A stretch of DNA of 64,000 nucleotides from Gottfriedia solisilvae (GCF_002128405.1 NZ_NETJ01000001.1:372001-436000); one strand, 5' to 3'; numbered from the stretch's first letter, positions 25,325 through 35,630 are shown. Translations and numbers: made by a program. Notes: generated from the letters alone by a model not told the origin.

Positions 25325-27047
25325 TAGGAATTTCCTCCCTTCCGTATTGTGAATAATAAATTGCTTTATACAGCTTAGACGATTCCAGCAGTGAATCATG
25401 CGTACCTTCTTCAACTAAGCATCCATCATCAATAATCAATATTTTATCTGCATTTATAGCGGAACTGATTTTTTGGGTGATGATAAATATAGTACAATCA
25501 TATTCCTTTAATGATTGAATTAATTTTGCTTCTGTTTTTAAATCTAACGCACTAGTACTATCATCGAGTAATAGAATACTAGGTTTTCTTAATAATGCTC
25601 TTGCAATAGCAAGTCTTTGCTTTTGTCCACCAGATAAATTAACACCCTTTTGTCCAATTTTGCTTTCATAACCATTAGGGAATGAAAGAATTGTTTCATG
25701 TATTTGAGCGTGTTTTGCAGCGGTATAAACATCCTCATCTGAAGCATTTTCTCTACCCATTAATAAATTCTCTTTAATCGTTCCTGTAAATAATAATGCT
25801 TCTTGAGGAACATAACCAATTTGACCGCGTAGCTCCTTACTATTCATTTTACGAATATCTTGATCATCAATTAAAATTGTCCCTTCGCTTACATCATATA
25901 AACGCGGAATTAATTGAAATAATGAAGTTTTTCCAGCTCCTGTAGAACCTAGAATTGCAATTGATGTTTTCGGATATGCAACAAAAGAGATATCTTGTAA
26001 TACATCATTTTCTGTATTTGGGTATTGAAATGAAACATCATGAAATTGGACTTTTCCTTCAATTCGATTTCTTAGCTTATTCCCTTCATTCTTTTCAATA
26101 AAGTCTTCTTCGATTGTAAGTACTTCTTCAATTCGCTCTGAAGATGCTCTAGCTCTTGAAAAAGCCATGATGATAAAAGAAAATACAGAAAATGTAGAAG
26201 TAATTCTTGATATATAGTTAACGATCGCAACAATCTCACCAATATTAGATTGATTAGAATGAACTTTACTATTTCCATACCACAGTACGACTAAAATTGA
26301 AGCATTCATAAAAAGTAATAGTACAGGCATTGTCACTTCCATTGTTTTAAGTGCAGTTGCAGTTTTTCTTTTTAAATTATTGTTAATCACTTGAAATCTT
26401 TCGTCTTCAAAATCATTTCGTACAAATGCTTTGATTAGCTTCATTCCCATTAAATTTTCTCGTAGTACACTATTTACTGAATCTACGTTTTCTTGTACTC
26501 TCTTAAACAGTTCTCTACCTTTTTGAACCATCCAATTTAAAAAGAAAAATAACAATGGCAATATGAAAAATAAAACAAACGAAAGTTTCCAATCTAATAT
26601 AAGTGCCATTACAACACTACCCACTACCATGAGCGGGGCTCTTAGGATGATTCTTAAACTCATAAACACAGTATTCTGTAGCTGTGTTACATCATTTGTG
26701 AGTCTTGTAATTAAGGAAGATGTCGGTAAAAAATTAAAGGTTGTAAATGAAAAAGTTTGGACCTTTTCAAATAATGACTTACGTAGTCCAAACGCAAAGC
26801 TTTGACTAACATGTGTTGAATAAAATGTATTCAACACGCCGCCTATAAACGCGACAACAGATAGTACAAGCATGACCAATCCCCATTTTGTTACATAGGA
26901 CAAGTCATTGTTTAAGATCCCTTTATCAATAATTTTCGATAGAATATATGGTTGATATAGTTCTACAATTAATTCGACTAGTAGAAAAAATATCGCGGCC
27001 CCCATTGTTAGGCGATATGGTTTTAAAAACGTTAAACTTTTCATCAT
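25305..27047 (-). CDS. Multidrug ABC exporter, subunit 1 (YheI/BmrC-like)
   Basis: 580 residues: exporter domain (about 1-310) then ATPase with Walker A GSTGAGKTS, signature LSGGQKQRLAIARAL and Walker B ILLLDDSTSALD. The catalytic glutamate after Walker B is Asp (DD instead of DE), so this half carries the degenerate catalytic site usual in heterodimeric exporters such as BmrC. ATG at 27047 (second of two) has a weak AGGGAG. It is preceded at 27077 by an 8-codon leader ORF with a much stronger ribosome site, which suggests translational or attenuation control. Confidence 0.93.
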   Translation of the reverse strand: MMKSLTFLKPYRLTMGAAIFFLLVELIVELYQPYILSKIIDKGILNNDLSYVTKWGLVMLVLSVVAFIGGVLNTFYSTHVSQSFAFGLRKSLFEKVQTFSFTTFNFLPTSSLITRLTNDVTQLQNTVFMSLRIILRAPLMVVGSVVMALILDWKLSFVLFFILPLLFFFLNWMVQKGRELFKRVQENVDSVNSVLRENLMGMKLIKAFVRNDFEDERFQVINNNLKRKTATALKTMEVTMPVLLLFMNASILVVLWYGNSKVHSNQSNIGEIVAIVNYISRITSTFSVFSFIIMAFSRARASSERIEEVLTIEEDFIEKNEGNKLRNRIEGKVQFHDVSFQYPNTENDVLQDISFVAYPKTSIAILGSTGAGKTSLFQLIPRLYDVSEGTILIDDQDIRKMNSKELRGQIGYVPQEALLFTGTIKENLLMGRENASDEDVYTAAKHAQIHETILSFPNGYESKIGQKGVNLSGGQKQRLAIARALLRKPSILLLDDSTSALDLKTEAKLIQSLKEYDCTIFIITQKISSAINADKILIIDDGCLVEEGTHDSLLESSKLYKAIYYSQYGREEIPNAKGAN

Positions 27048-27050
27048 TAG

Positions 27051-27077
27051 TCACTCCCTGACTAAAGAGGCAAACAT
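27051..27077 (-). CDS. Leader peptide of the ABC exporter operon (8 aa)
   Basis: ATG at 27077 with CGGAGGGG 5 bases upstream encodes MFASLVRE and stops 3 bases before the ATG of subunit 1. The ribosome site is far stronger than that of the main gene. B. subtilis bmrCD is preceded by a translated leader (bmrB, 54 codons) that senses ribosome-targeting antibiotics; here the leader is much shorter. Function is inferred from position and ribosome site only. Confidence 0.55.
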   Translation of the reverse strand: MFASLVRE

Positions 27078-27130
27078 TAAAACCCCTCCGTGTTTTCTTA
27101 TCTATTTTTAATAAAAGCAATATAAACAGG

Positions 27131-27158
27131 AAAAGAACTCGTAATAAAACGAGTTCTC
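27131..27158 (-). terminator. Terminator after the second oligoendopeptidase gene
   Basis: AGAACTCGT-TTTATT-ACGAGTTCT then TTTT on the minus strand, between the M3 peptidase and the ABC operon. The 27048-27130 stretch must hold the ABC promoter or permit read-through. Confidence 0.85.
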
Positions 27159-27177
27159 TTCTCCAAAAAGATATCAT

Positions 27178-28956
27178 TTAAGTAAGGGATAAGAATTCTT
27201 CTACGTCTTTCAATGAAAGTTTTACTGCACTTTCCCAGAAATCGCGTTTTGTTAAATCCACACCTAAATGTTTTTGTGCTAATTCTTCAACTGTCATAGA
27301 AGCTGTATCTTTTAAAAGAGCGATATATTTCTGTTCGTAGTTTTTACCTTCTTCTAACGCCTTCGCATAAATACCTAATGAGAATAAGTATCCAAACGTA
27401 TAAGGGAAGTTATAGAATGGTACGCCAGTAATATAGAAATGAAGCTTTGATGCCCAGAAATGTGGATGGTATTCTTCTAAAGCTCCGCAATATGCCTCTT
27501 TTTGTGCTTCTTCCATTAATTCATTGATTCTATTTTTGCTAACAATGCCATTTTTACGTTCTTCATAAAAACGTGTTTCAAATAAGAAACGTGCGTGAAT
27601 ATTCATATAGAATGCAACACTACGTTGTACTTTATCTTCTAATAATGCTAAGCGTTCCTCGTTAGTTCCTGCATTTTTTACTGCTGCATCAGCAACAATC
27701 ATCTCTGCAAAAGTTGACGCTGTTTCTGCTACATTCATCGCATAGTATCTATTAAGTGTATGAACGTCCCTCATCGCATATGAATGGAATGCGTGACCAA
27801 GTTCATGTGCTAAAGTTGAAACATTTGAAGCAGTACCAGAGAACGTCATAAAAATACGAGATTGACTGCTCTCAGGGAATCCAGTACAGAATCCGCCTGG
27901 ACGTTTTCCAGAACGGTCTTCAGCTTCGATCCATGAATCTTCAAAAGCCATTTTCGTAAAATCAGTTAATTCATCACCGAAATGTTTGAATTGATCTAAA
28001 ATAAATTCTGCCCCTTCAGAATAAGAAACGCTAGAATCTGTATCTGCTACTGGAGCATCTAAATCATACCAGCTTAATTTCTCTACACCTAATAATTTTG
28101 CTTTTCGTTGTAAATATTCAACAAATGGAGCTTTATTGTCAATAATCGCGCCCCACATTGCATCAAGTGTTTCTTGGCTCATGCGATTAATTGAAAGTGG
28201 CTCTCTTAAAACATTATCCCATCCTCTTTGTCCGTAAACGCTTAAACGGAATCCGGCTAAATGGTTTAAGATTTTTGCAAAGTAATCTGCTTCGCTACCC
28301 CATGTTTCTTCCCATTTACCAAAAATCTCTTGTCGAACATTTCGATCTTTAGCTGAAAACAGATTTGATGCTTGACCAACAGATAATGTTTTACCATCAT
28401 GCTCGATTTGCATTTTTCCAACTACAGTATCGTACATTTGACCCCAACCATGGTAACCATCTACTGAAAGTGCAGTAATTAACGACTCCTGTTCTACCGT
28501 TAATAATTCTTTTGCGTTTTGACGACGTTCGTTTAATACAAATGAAATTTCTTTAAAATCGTCACTTTCTAAAATTTCAGTCCATACAGTATCATTTACT
28601 TTTGTTAATTGATCATGGAACGTAGTTAATGTTGTAGAGAACTTCGCAAATAATGCAGTTAAAGTTCCACGAAGCAAATTCGCTTTTTGATCGGCCATGT
28701 TTTGTGCTTGTAAGCAACTTACGAAACCGCTAGCTTGTGATAATTTCTTTCCAACTGCTTGAATATTAACAATAATATTATGTAATTCTTCAACTTCATT
28801 ACTACTTTTTGGTGCTATAAATTGCGTAACTTGGTGTTCAAGATTTTCTAATAAACTACTAATCTCTTCTATGTATTGTGCAAATTCTGGAGACTCGCTC
28901 CCGCCTTTAAAAAATACATCTAAATCCCACGTTAATGAATACGTATTCGTTGACAT
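27178..28956 (-). CDS. M3-family oligoendopeptidase (second paralogue)
   Basis: The 592-residue cytoplasmic metallopeptidase has its HELGH at residues 384-388 (LAHELGHAFHSYAM) and the third zinc-ligand region AETASTFAEMIV. It is clearly diverged from the pepF product at 19403 (different N-terminal domain, no close identity outside the active site). It likely serves intracellular peptide turnover. ATG at 28956 follows AAAGGTGGG. Confidence 0.92.
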   Translation of the reverse strand: MSTNTYSLTWDLDVFFKGGSESPEFAQYIEEISSLLENLEHQVTQFIAPKSSNEVEELHNIIVNIQAVGKKLSQASGFVSCLQAQNMADQKANLLRGTLTALFAKFSTTLTTFHDQLTKVNDTVWTEILESDDFKEISFVLNERRQNAKELLTVEQESLITALSVDGYHGWGQMYDTVVGKMQIEHDGKTLSVGQASNLFSAKDRNVRQEIFGKWEETWGSEADYFAKILNHLAGFRLSVYGQRGWDNVLREPLSINRMSQETLDAMWGAIIDNKAPFVEYLQRKAKLLGVEKLSWYDLDAPVADTDSSVSYSEGAEFILDQFKHFGDELTDFTKMAFEDSWIEAEDRSGKRPGGFCTGFPESSQSRIFMTFSGTASNVSTLAHELGHAFHSYAMRDVHTLNRYYAMNVAETASTFAEMIVADAAVKNAGTNEERLALLEDKVQRSVAFYMNIHARFLFETRFYEERKNGIVSKNRINELMEEAQKEAYCGALEEYHPHFWASKLHFYITGVPFYNFPYTFGYLFSLGIYAKALEEGKNYEQKYIALLKDTASMTVEELAQKHLGVDLTKRDFWESAVKLSLKDVEEFLSLT

Positions 28957-29085
28957 GCTATCCCACCTTTATTGATTATGTATTTACATTCTACATTATA
29001 CATTATTCTAAATATTTAGTCTAATCATCCAACTCGTAATAATTATTTGATTTATTTTATCCAGTATGTCGAATCAGTAAGGCTA

Positions 29086-29143
29086 TTGACACTCTCTTCC
29101 ATTTATTTCTAATATGTCAAAAGTAACATAATTGTAATATAAT
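29086..29143 (+). promoter_or_regulatory. Promoter region with candidate WalR box for the LysM-3D gene
   Basis: TTGACA (29086-29091), 18 bp, TAATAT (29110-29115), and a second -10 TATAAT at 29138-29143. AGTAAC-ATAAT-TGTAAT (29122-29138) is one mismatch from a WalR box (TGTAAY-n5-TGTAAY). WalRK control of yocH is known in B. subtilis; applying it here is inference. Confidence 0.45.
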
Positions 29144-29219
29144 CTAAAAACTATTGAAATCTCACTGTCACATTTCCATGGTAAAGTATGAAACATAGAA
29201 ATAGACAGGAGCGAAAAAT

Positions 29220-29771
29220 ATGAAAAAAATGATAACATGTTTTGTTACTACTGTTTTTCTAACAATGGGATTTACAAATCATACATATGCTTACTCTTAC
29301 AAGGTTAAGTCTGGTGATACTTTATCGCAAATTTCAAAAAAGCATAAGGTAACTGTTTCTCAATTAAAATATTGGAACAAATTGAAATCAGACCGTATAA
29401 ATGTTAATCAAGTACTACAAATTAAACCAGCTAAGAAAAGTACAACTACGAAAAAAACTTCAACAACTGCAAAACCTGTTAAAGTGTTAAAAATGAAAGC
29501 GTCTGCTTATACAGGCAACTGTAAAGGTTGCAGTGGTAAAACAGCAACAGGATTAAATTTAAAAAAGAATCCTGATTTAAAAGTTATATCTGTTGACCCT
29601 AAAGTTATTCCATTAGGCTCAAAGGTTTATGTTGAAGGCTACGGTTACGCTATTGCAGGCGATACTGGTGGCGCACTTAAAGGAAACAAAATCGACGTAT
29701 TTATCCCAAATCAGAAAAAAGCCCTTAATTGGGGAGTTAAAACAGTAACGGTAAAAGTATATAAGAAATAA
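29220..29771 (+). CDS. Secreted LysM - 3D-domain cell-wall protein (YocH-like)
   Basis: The 183-residue exported protein has a signal peptide (1-25, ending TYAYS), one LysM domain (about 26-68, YKVKSGDTLSQISKKHKVTV), a Lys/Thr-rich linker, and a C-terminal 3D domain (about 95-183) with the three conserved aspartates (ISVDPKVIPLG, AGDTGGALKGNKIDV). The 3D fold is shared with lytic enzymes and resuscitation-type muralytic proteins. B. subtilis YocH has the same domains. ATG at 29220 follows CAGGAG. A strong terminator ends the transcript. Confidence 0.92.
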   Translation: MKKMITCFVTTVFLTMGFTNHTYAYSYKVKSGDTLSQISKKHKVTVSQLKYWNKLKSDRINVNQVLQIKPAKKSTTTKKTSTTAKPVKVLKMKASAYTGNCKGCSGKTATGLNLKKNPDLKVISVDPKVIPLGSKVYVEGYGYAIAGDTGGALKGNKIDVFIPNQKKALNWGVKTVTVKVYKK

Positions 29772-29772
29772 T

Positions 29773-29806
29773 AAAAAAACGAGCCACTAGTATTGGCTCG
29801 TTTTTC
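29773..29806. terminator. Bidirectional terminator
   Basis: AAACGAGCCA / TGGCTCGTTT stem with A/T runs, between convergent genes. Confidence 0.9.
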
Positions 29807-30182
29807 TTGTTCTTAATCCATTTTTATTCAGATCAAACAACTTGCGATCTAGTTCATTCAAAAATTCAATCCGTTTTTCTTCATTTGCAAGAATTTCATT
29901 CATATTACATTTTAGAATGTAAGTTCGAATACTTTTCCTTTGAGCCATTTCAACCGTATAAATTTTATATGGTTCAAACCATGATTCAGCTTCAAGTACA
30001 GCTATTCGTCCTAAAACTAACTCTTCATTTTTATTTTTAATTGGACAACCAAGCTTCTCAAATAATTTTCCAAACAGTTTTTCAAATAAATAGTAGAAAA
30101 TGAATTCAATTAGTATCTCTGCTATGAATCTAAAGATCATTCCAATCACAAATCCGCAAACTCTAAGTAGCACTTCGAACAT
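29787..30182 (-). CDS. Hypothetical membrane-anchored protein
   Basis: The 131-residue protein opens with a long hydrophobic and aromatic segment (about residues 1-42, RVCGFVIGMIFRFIAEILIE then FIFYYLFEKLFGK). A soluble C-terminal half follows (EAESWFEPYKIYTVEMAQRK) with no family that I recognise. It follows the DUF421 gene by 16 bases on the same strand and is probably co-transcribed. The stop lies in the shared terminator with the LysM gene. Confidence 0.7.
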   Translation of the reverse strand: MFEVLLRVCGFVIGMIFRFIAEILIEFIFYYLFEKLFGKLFEKLGCPIKNKNEELVLGRIAVLEAESWFEPYKIYTVEMAQRKSIRTYILKCNMNEILANEEKRIEFLNELDRKLFDLNKNGLRTRKTSQY

Positions 30183-30198
30183 GAAAACAACCTCGATT

Positions 30199-30903
30199 TT
30201 ATTTATATAAATATATATCTATCTTATCATTTTCATTTAAAGTTGCTAGTAATATTTCATTGATTTGAACATGATATGTATGTTTTAATTCTGCAATTAA
30301 CCAACTTGAATCCTTGTTCATTTTTGTCAAAACTTCTTGTTCAATTGTACCATCTTTAATAATCGGTTGAATAAAGTGAAATGGTTTCTCTTTTATTTGA
30401 AGCTCTTCTCTTGTTGGGTGCTCATATTTCGGATATAAAAATGTTGAAATAAAACCACCAGCTTCCCAGAATGCCAATGCAACCTTTTTCGGATCATCAA
30501 TTTTTTCCTTTCTGAGCTCTGAAAGTAATTCATCAATGGTAATTCGTGCTTTTTTTAAATTCTGATATTGAATCTTTCCATTAGAAATTAGATGCAGTGG
30601 ATGAGGATTCACAAAATGTTTAAACTTATTTGATCTAAAAGTTAAATAATTACAAATTAAATATAAGACGACTAAAACACCAATTGAAATAAAAGAATCT
30701 GTTAATGATAAATGTTCATCTGATAATGGATGTGCAATGATATTGCCTACGATAAGGACAACAACAAAATCCAGTAGTCTCATTTGCGAAATCGTTCTTT
30801 GCCCTAATATTTTCAAACTTATTAACATAAAAATAAATCCTACAGCTGCTCTTAACATCCAGTCAAAAAAAGTTAAAGAATGATCACTAAATAAAAAAGA
30901 CAA
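30199..30903 (-). CDS. DUF421 membrane protein (YetF/YdfS-like)
   Basis: The 234-residue protein has three N-terminal membrane segments (SLKILGQRTISQMRLLDFVV is the family signature, about residues 24-43) and a two-part cytoplasmic domain typical of DUF421 (IDELLSELRKEKI ... KEKPFHFIQPIIKDGT ... WLIAELKHTYHVQ). It starts at TTG 30903 with GGAGGT 8 bases upstream. Such proteins occur with spore-membrane functions in Bacillus (SpoVA-2Ea and YetF-type); the exact role is not determinable. A shorter relative lies at 55783. Confidence 0.9.
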   Translation of the reverse strand: MSFLFSDHSLTFFDWMLRAAVGFIFMLISLKILGQRTISQMRLLDFVVVLIVGNIIAHPLSDEHLSLTDSFISIGVLVVLYLICNYLTFRSNKFKHFVNPHPLHLISNGKIQYQNLKKARITIDELLSELRKEKIDDPKKVALAFWEAGGFISTFLYPKYEHPTREELQIKEKPFHFIQPIIKDGTIEQEVLTKMNKDSSWLIAELKHTYHVQINEILLATLNENDKIDIYLYK

Positions 30904-31004
30904 TTTTCTACCTCCGATGGATTAATCAACTATAGTATCAGAATAATTATTCAAACTATACTACATAATAAACTGAATACATCTAATGTTTGGAGCTGAT
31001 TTTA

Positions 31005-31139
31005 GTGGAAGATAAGAAATTAACGATAGCTGGAACTGATATTGAAGAGGTAAAAAAACAAAATGCAAATTCAGGATTAACATATAATCAAGTGAAACAA
31101 TTACTAGCTGATCAATATAATAAGAAGCAAAACAAATAA
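31005..31139 (+). CDS. Small protein (44 aa) with gamma-SASP-like motif
   Basis: GTG at 31005 with TTGGAG about 9 bases upstream opens 44 codons. The core TIAGTDIEEVKKQNANSGLT resembles the repeat of gamma-type small acid-soluble spore proteins (TDVQQVKQANAQS), then a Lys/Gln-rich tail (DQYNKKQNK). Only one repeat is present, so identity is tentative. Too short for length-filtered gene calls; it ends in the stem of a long terminator. Confidence 0.65.
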   Translation: MEDKKLTIAGTDIEEVKKQNANSGLTYNQVKQLLADQYNKKQNK

Positions 31140-31217
31140 AACCACTCATTTATGTGTACTGCACCTTACTGTTAGTTGACTACAGATGGGTTGCAATGCA
31201 TAAATGAGTGGTTTTAT
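31135..31217. terminator. Long-stem bidirectional terminator with about 40-nt loop
   Basis: AAAACCACTCATTTATG (31135-31151) pairs with CATAAATGAGTGGTTTT (31199-31215) around a long loop that contains TTACTGTTAGTTGACTA. T runs on both sides. It separates the 44-residue gene from thrB. Confidence 0.8.
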
Positions 31218-32125
31218 TATTTCACATGGATAGAATGTTCTACCTTTGCACCGATATTTTCAACAGTTATTTCGCTTACTTCATAGTTCGGGAATAAATT
31301 TTCAAAAAATTCTTTGGCATTTTGACAATATTCTTTATCTACAAATGCTAGTATTGTCGGTCCGGCACCACTTAACACATGACCATAAACATATTGTGGA
31401 AGTTTATGGTTTTTTAATATTTCTAATTCTTTTACGATTTTACTGCGATATGGTTCGTGAAATAAATCCCGTTTCATCATATCTCCTGCAAGCTTCCAAT
31501 TTTCACTTAACAATGCAGCAACGAGTAAATTACTAAAGCTACTTGATAAAATTGCATCTTTATGTGGGATTTCTTTCGGTAAAATATTTCTAGCATGTTT
31601 AGTTTCTAATTCATAGGTCGGGATAATTGCAATGACTGAAACATTATTTATTGTTGAATGTTGAATATAAGCCTTTTCATCAATATAAGTTCCAATTACC
31701 AATCCACCATAAATTGATGCACCAACATTGTCCATATGCCCTTCCATCGATGTTGCAATTGAAAGTTGCTCATCTAAGCCTAAGTTTAGATGGCATAATT
31801 CATTCGCTAATAAAATACCACCGACAATAGCTGAAGCACTACTCCCAAGACCTCTTGTTAGTGGAATATTACTCTTAAGCTTTAAATGACAAGCAGGTAA
31901 ATCTTTATGATATTGTTTTGCTACATCAAATGCAGTCTGAAAAATCAAATTGGATTCATCAGTCGGAATACCTGTTAAATAGTCACCGTCCGCCTCACAG
32001 CTGACCGAATCATGTTCATAAACTTCAATATTTAAAAATCTACCCAAAGCTATTCCAATTGAATCAAATCCAGGCCCTACATTCGCTGTACTAGCAGGGA
32101 CTGTGATGTCAAAAAGTTTTTTCAT
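31217..32125 (-). CDS. thrB: Homoserine kinase
   Basis: The 302-residue GHMP-family kinase phosphorylates homoserine with ATP. Signature motifs: the N-terminal [20 protein letters not shown] (9-28), the ATP loop [19 protein letters not shown] (about 87-105) and the C-terminal [12 protein letters not shown] (about 253-264). Last gene of hom-thrC-thrB, overlapping thrC by 4 bases (ATGA). Cytoplasmic. Confidence 0.97.
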   Translation of the reverse strand: MKKLFDITVPASTANVGPGFDSIGIALGRFLNIEVYEHDSVSCEADGDYLTGIPTDESNLIFQTAFDVAKQYHKDLPACHLKLKSNIPLTRGLGSSASAIVGGILLANELCHLNLGLDEQLSIATSMEGHMDNVGASIYGGLVIGTYIDEKAYIQHSTINNVSVIAIIPTYELETKHARNILPKEIPHKDAILSSSFSNLLVAALLSENWKLAGDMMKRDLFHEPYRSKIVKELEILKNHKLPQYVYGHVLSGAGPTILAFVDKEYCQNAKEFFENLFPNYEVSEITVENIGAKVEHSIHVK

Positions 32126-33180
32126 ACTGTTACCACACCTTGTAAATGCTCTGATACTATTTTTTGGTCATTTGGTAATAAAATTGGTTCAATTTGATTC
32201 GATTGGATCGCAATATCAGGATCTTTTAATCCATTTCCTGTTAAAATTGCAACTACTTTTGATCCACGTTTAATAAATCCATTTTGAAGATGTTTATAAA
32301 CACCAGCTATACTTGCACATGAACCAGGTTCAGCAAAAACGCCTTCTTTAGAAGCAATCAATTTATAAGCTTCAAGTATTTCATCGTCTGAAACGCTATC
32401 GATTTTTCCATCCGACTGATTGATCGCATTGACAGCTTGCTTCCAACTCGCTGGATTTCCAATTCGGATTGCTGTGGCGATTGTTTCAGGATTTTCAACT
32501 TTTTGATTATTAACAATTGGTGCTGCTCCTTCTGCTTGGAACCCATGCATTTTTGGTAAAGAGTACCCTTTTGCTTGATTGTATTCAAGGAAACCTTTCC
32601 AATAAGCAGTAATATTCCCCGCATTTCCAACCGGAATAGCTAAAACATCTGGCGCAGCCTCTAATTGTTCACATAATTCAAATGCTGCGGTTTTTTGTCC
32701 CTCAATTCGATATGGATTTACAGAATTAACTAATGTAATTGGTTCAGTTTCACTTATTTTTCGGACCATCTGTAATGCATGATCAAAATTTCCATCAATA
32801 CTAATAATATGTGCTCCATACATGACAGCTTGCGCTAATTTTCCATAAGCAATTTTACCATTTGGAATAATAACGATACATTTCATACCCGCTCTTGCTG
32901 CATAAGCTGCAGCTGCTGCTGAAGTATTACCAGTAGATGCACAAATAATTGCAGTACTACCCTCTTCCTTTGCTTTTGCGACTGCCATTACCATACCGCG
33001 ATCTTTGAATGATCCAGTCGGATTTAACCCTTCTAATTTTACATAAAGCTCAATACCCCATTCATTTGATAAAGTAGGTAAATAAAGTAATGGTGTATTT
33101 CCTTCATTTAAAGTTAGTTGTGGTGTATTTTCACTTACTGGTAAAAAATCTGTATATCGATTGATTAACCCTTTATACAT
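32122..33180 (-). CDS. thrC: Threonine synthase
   Basis: The 352-residue PLP enzyme converts O-phosphohomoserine to threonine. The Schiff-base lysine is in [10 protein letters not shown] (about residue 58); [15 protein letters not shown] and the phosphate loop [12 protein letters not shown] follow. ATG at 33180 gives the family N-terminus [15 protein letters not shown] and has AGGTGAAG upstream; the longer frame has no family support. The start is 1 base after the hom stop and the end overlaps thrB. Confidence 0.96.
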   Translation of the reverse strand: MYKGLINRYTDFLPVSENTPQLTLNEGNTPLLYLPTLSNEWGIELYVKLEGLNPTGSFKDRGMVMAVAKAKEEGSTAIICASTGNTSAAAAAYAARAGMKCIVIIPNGKIAYGKLAQAVMYGAHIISIDGNFDHALQMVRKISETEPITLVNSVNPYRIEGQKTAAFELCEQLEAAPDVLAIPVGNAGNITAYWKGFLEYNQAKGYSLPKMHGFQAEGAAPIVNNQKVENPETIATAIRIGNPASWKQAVNAINQSDGKIDSVSDDEILEAYKLIASKEGVFAEPGSCASIAGVYKHLQNGFIKRGSKVVAILTGNGLKDPDIAIQSNQIEPILLPNDQKIVSEHLQGVVTV

Positions 33181-33181
33181 C

Positions 33182-34477
33182 TCATTCTTCACCTGCAATT
33201 CGATAATAACTTCGAACTTCATCTACAACATCTGATGCTTCTAAATCACGAATTACTTTTTTGAATGCAGCACTTGAAGCTTGATGAGTCACTAAAATAA
33301 TTTCGGCTAATCCTTGATGTTTTAAAGGAACTTGAATGATTTTCTCAAAACTAATATCACACTCAGTAAATAAAGAAGTTATTTTTGCAAACGATCCTAA
33401 CTGATCCTGAACTGTAAATCGGAAAAATGATTTAAAGTGAATTTCATGATCATCTTTTAATTCTTTAGGATATTGCGGTAAAACAGCGCTTGTTCCATTT
33501 ACACCTAAACGCATATTTTTCATTACAGCAACTAAGTCAGATACGATTGCAGTTGCAGTTGGTAAACTTCCTGCGCCTGGTCCGTAAAACATCGTTTCTC
33601 CTACAGCTTCTCCATATACATAAACTGCATTAAATTCATTACTAACTGATGCTAATGGATGACTATGAGAGATTAAAGTAGGTCCAACACTAACTTCAAT
33701 TCTATTTTCGCTTCTTTTTGCATAACCGATTAACTTCATTGTATATCCAAAATATCTTGCATAATCAATATCCTCTGCAGATACTGAACTAATTCCTCTA
33801 ACTTGAACATCTTCAAGCTCAACATCCATTGAGAAACCGAGCTTCGAAAGAATTGTCATTTTCCTTGCTGCATCAAGTCCTTCAACATCAGAAGTTGGAT
33901 CTGATTCTGCAAAGCCAAGTTCTTGTGCTTCTTTTAATACATCTTCGTATGGTCTACCTTCATTGCTCATTTTTGTTAAAATGAAGTTAGTCGTACCATT
34001 TACGATCCCCATTAGCTTCGTCACACGGTCCGCTGCTAATCCATCTACTAAACTACGGATAATCGGAATACCACCTGCTACGCTTGCTTCATAAAATAGA
34101 TCACATTTATTTTCGTTTGCTACACGTAATAACTCAGTGCCATATAAAGCCATTAAGTCTTTATTTGCCGTTACAACATGTTTTTTATTTCGAAGAGCAT
34201 GGAGAATGTATCTTCTAGCGTCTTCGATCCCACCCATTACTTCAACGACAACATCAACATCAGCATCATCTAATATTTCTGTCGCATCTGTCGTTAGTAA
34301 GTCTTTATGAATCGTAATTGCGCGTTCCTTCTCAAGATTCTTTACTAATACTTTTTTAACCTCGACAGAACAACCAATTTGATGAGCTAAGCGATCTTGG
34401 TGGGCTTCAACAATTTTGACAACCCCACTACCAACAGTTCCTAGTCCTAATAAACCGATAGAAATACAGTTCTTCAT
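33182..34477 (-). CDS. hom: Homoserine dehydrogenase
   Basis: 431 residues: N-terminal Rossmann domain ([15 protein letters not shown], residues 8-22), central catalytic domain ([21 protein letters not shown]), and a C-terminal ACT domain (about 352-430, [20 protein letters not shown]) for feedback by threonine. It reduces aspartate semialdehyde to homoserine, feeding both the threonine genes downstream and metA upstream. ATG at 34477 follows ACGGAGGAG. The 131-bp gap from metA may carry its own promoter; I could not assign one with confidence. Confidence 0.97.
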   Translation of the reverse strand: MKNCISIGLLGLGTVGSGVVKIVEAHQDRLAHQIGCSVEVKKVLVKNLEKERAITIHKDLLTTDATEILDDADVDVVVEVMGGIEDARRYILHALRNKKHVVTANKDLMALYGTELLRVANENKCDLFYEASVAGGIPIIRSLVDGLAADRVTKLMGIVNGTTNFILTKMSNEGRPYEDVLKEAQELGFAESDPTSDVEGLDAARKMTILSKLGFSMDVELEDVQVRGISSVSAEDIDYARYFGYTMKLIGYAKRSENRIEVSVGPTLISHSHPLASVSNEFNAVYVYGEAVGETMFYGPGAGSLPTATAIVSDLVAVMKNMRLGVNGTSAVLPQYPKELKDDHEIHFKSFFRFTVQDQLGSFAKITSLFTECDISFEKIIQVPLKHQGLAEIILVTHQASSAAFKKVIRDLEASDVVDEVRSYYRIAGEE

Positions 34478-34608
34478 GATAACTCCTCCGTTTTAATTTT
34501 AGATATAATTACCATTATGGTAATGTTTTATGAAAATAGCAATGATAATTTTAAATTTTCTAATAATTTTACTTTTTATTTGAAATTTTTGTGAAAGATT
34601 TAATTAAA

Positions 34609-35514
34609 TTACAATGAATATGGCGTTTCCTGATAAACATAGTAGTTTAACCAATTTGAGAATAATAGATTACCATGACTTCTCCAACGGACAATTGGTG
34701 GGTTTGTAGGGTCGTCATTTTCGTAATAATTTTTAGGGACTTGTATTGCCAACCCTCTTTTTCTATCTCTTTCATATTCATTTTTCAATGTGTTCTCACA
34801 GTACTCACTATGGCCAGTTGCAAATATTTGTTTTCCATCCTCACTTGAAACTAAATGAACACCAGCTTCATTAGACATACTTAAAATCTTTAATCCACTT
34901 ACTCGATCAATATCCTCTCTTTTAATTTCAGTATGACGGGAATGCGGAACATAGTACTGGTCATCAAATCCTCGTACAAGTTTTACAAATCGGTCTTCTA
35001 AAGTATGTGGAAATACACCAAACATCTTCTGCTCTAAATCGTATTTAGGTATGCCATAATGATGATACAAACCGGCTTGTGCTCCCCAACAAATATGTAA
35101 AGTTGAGGTGACATTTTCCTTTGTATAATCCATAATTTCTTTTAATTCAGACCAATAGTCAACTTCTTCAAATTCTAAGGTTTCAACTGGAGCACCGGTT
35201 ATGATAAACCCGTCATATTTCGTATCTTGAACTTGCGAAAGTGTTTTATAAAAACTTGTGACATGTTCCTCTGAAATATTTTTAGGCTTGTATGATTCTG
35301 TACCAATTAATTCAACATCTACTTGTAATGGGGAGTTTGCGATTAACCGTAATATTTGCGTTTCAGTTTCTATTTTTGTTGGCATTAAGTTTAAGATACC
35401 AATATTTAAAGGACGGATATCTTGAGTTTCAGCGCGTTCTTTCGTCATATAAAATACATTCTCTTTAGATAACACTTCAGTAGCAGGTAAATCCTTATTT
35501 ATAATAATTGGCAT
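34609..35514 (-). CDS. metA: Homoserine O-acetyltransferase (MetA fold)
   Basis: 301 residues of the MetA/HTS family. Catalytic Cys142 (HICWGAQAG), His235 and Glu237 (ATGHSEYCE) are all present. Residue 111 is Glu (GAPVE), the residue that in B. cereus MetA selects acetyl-CoA over succinyl-CoA; enzymes with Gly here use succinyl-CoA. So the product is probably O-acetylhomoserine. It lies 117 bp after metH with a large stem-loop between. ATG at 35514 follows AGGAG. Confidence 0.95.
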   Translation of the reverse strand: MPIIINKDLPATEVLSKENVFYMTKERAETQDIRPLNIGILNLMPTKIETETQILRLIANSPLQVDVELIGTESYKPKNISEEHVTSFYKTLSQVQDTKYDGFIITGAPVETLEFEEVDYWSELKEIMDYTKENVTSTLHICWGAQAGLYHHYGIPKYDLEQKMFGVFPHTLEDRFVKLVRGFDDQYYVPHSRHTEIKREDIDRVSGLKILSMSNEAGVHLVSSEDGKQIFATGHSEYCENTLKNEYERDRKRGLAIQVPKNYYENDDPTNPPIVRWRSHGNLLFSNWLNYYVYQETPYSL

Positions 35515-35546
35515 TTTTAATCGCTCCTAATGTAGAATACATAAAT

Positions 35547-35591
35547 ATTTGGCAGAAATAGATATCAAATCATTTCTATTCACTGCCAAAT
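35547..35591 (-). terminator. Stem-loop between metH and metA
   Basis: ATTTGGCAG ... CTGCCAAAT outer stem (35547-35555 / 35583-35591) with an inner AAATAGA/TCTATTT extension. It lacks a strong T tract, so partial termination or RNA processing is as likely as full termination. Confidence 0.6.
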
Positions 35592-35630
35592 GATCATGTT
35601 TTATGGTGCATATTACAGTATTCTATTTTG

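Noticed and set aside
29041-29219. A riboswitch or leader before the LysM-3D gene
   Set aside because: Only promoter and WalR-like motifs are seen; no conserved aptamer core.
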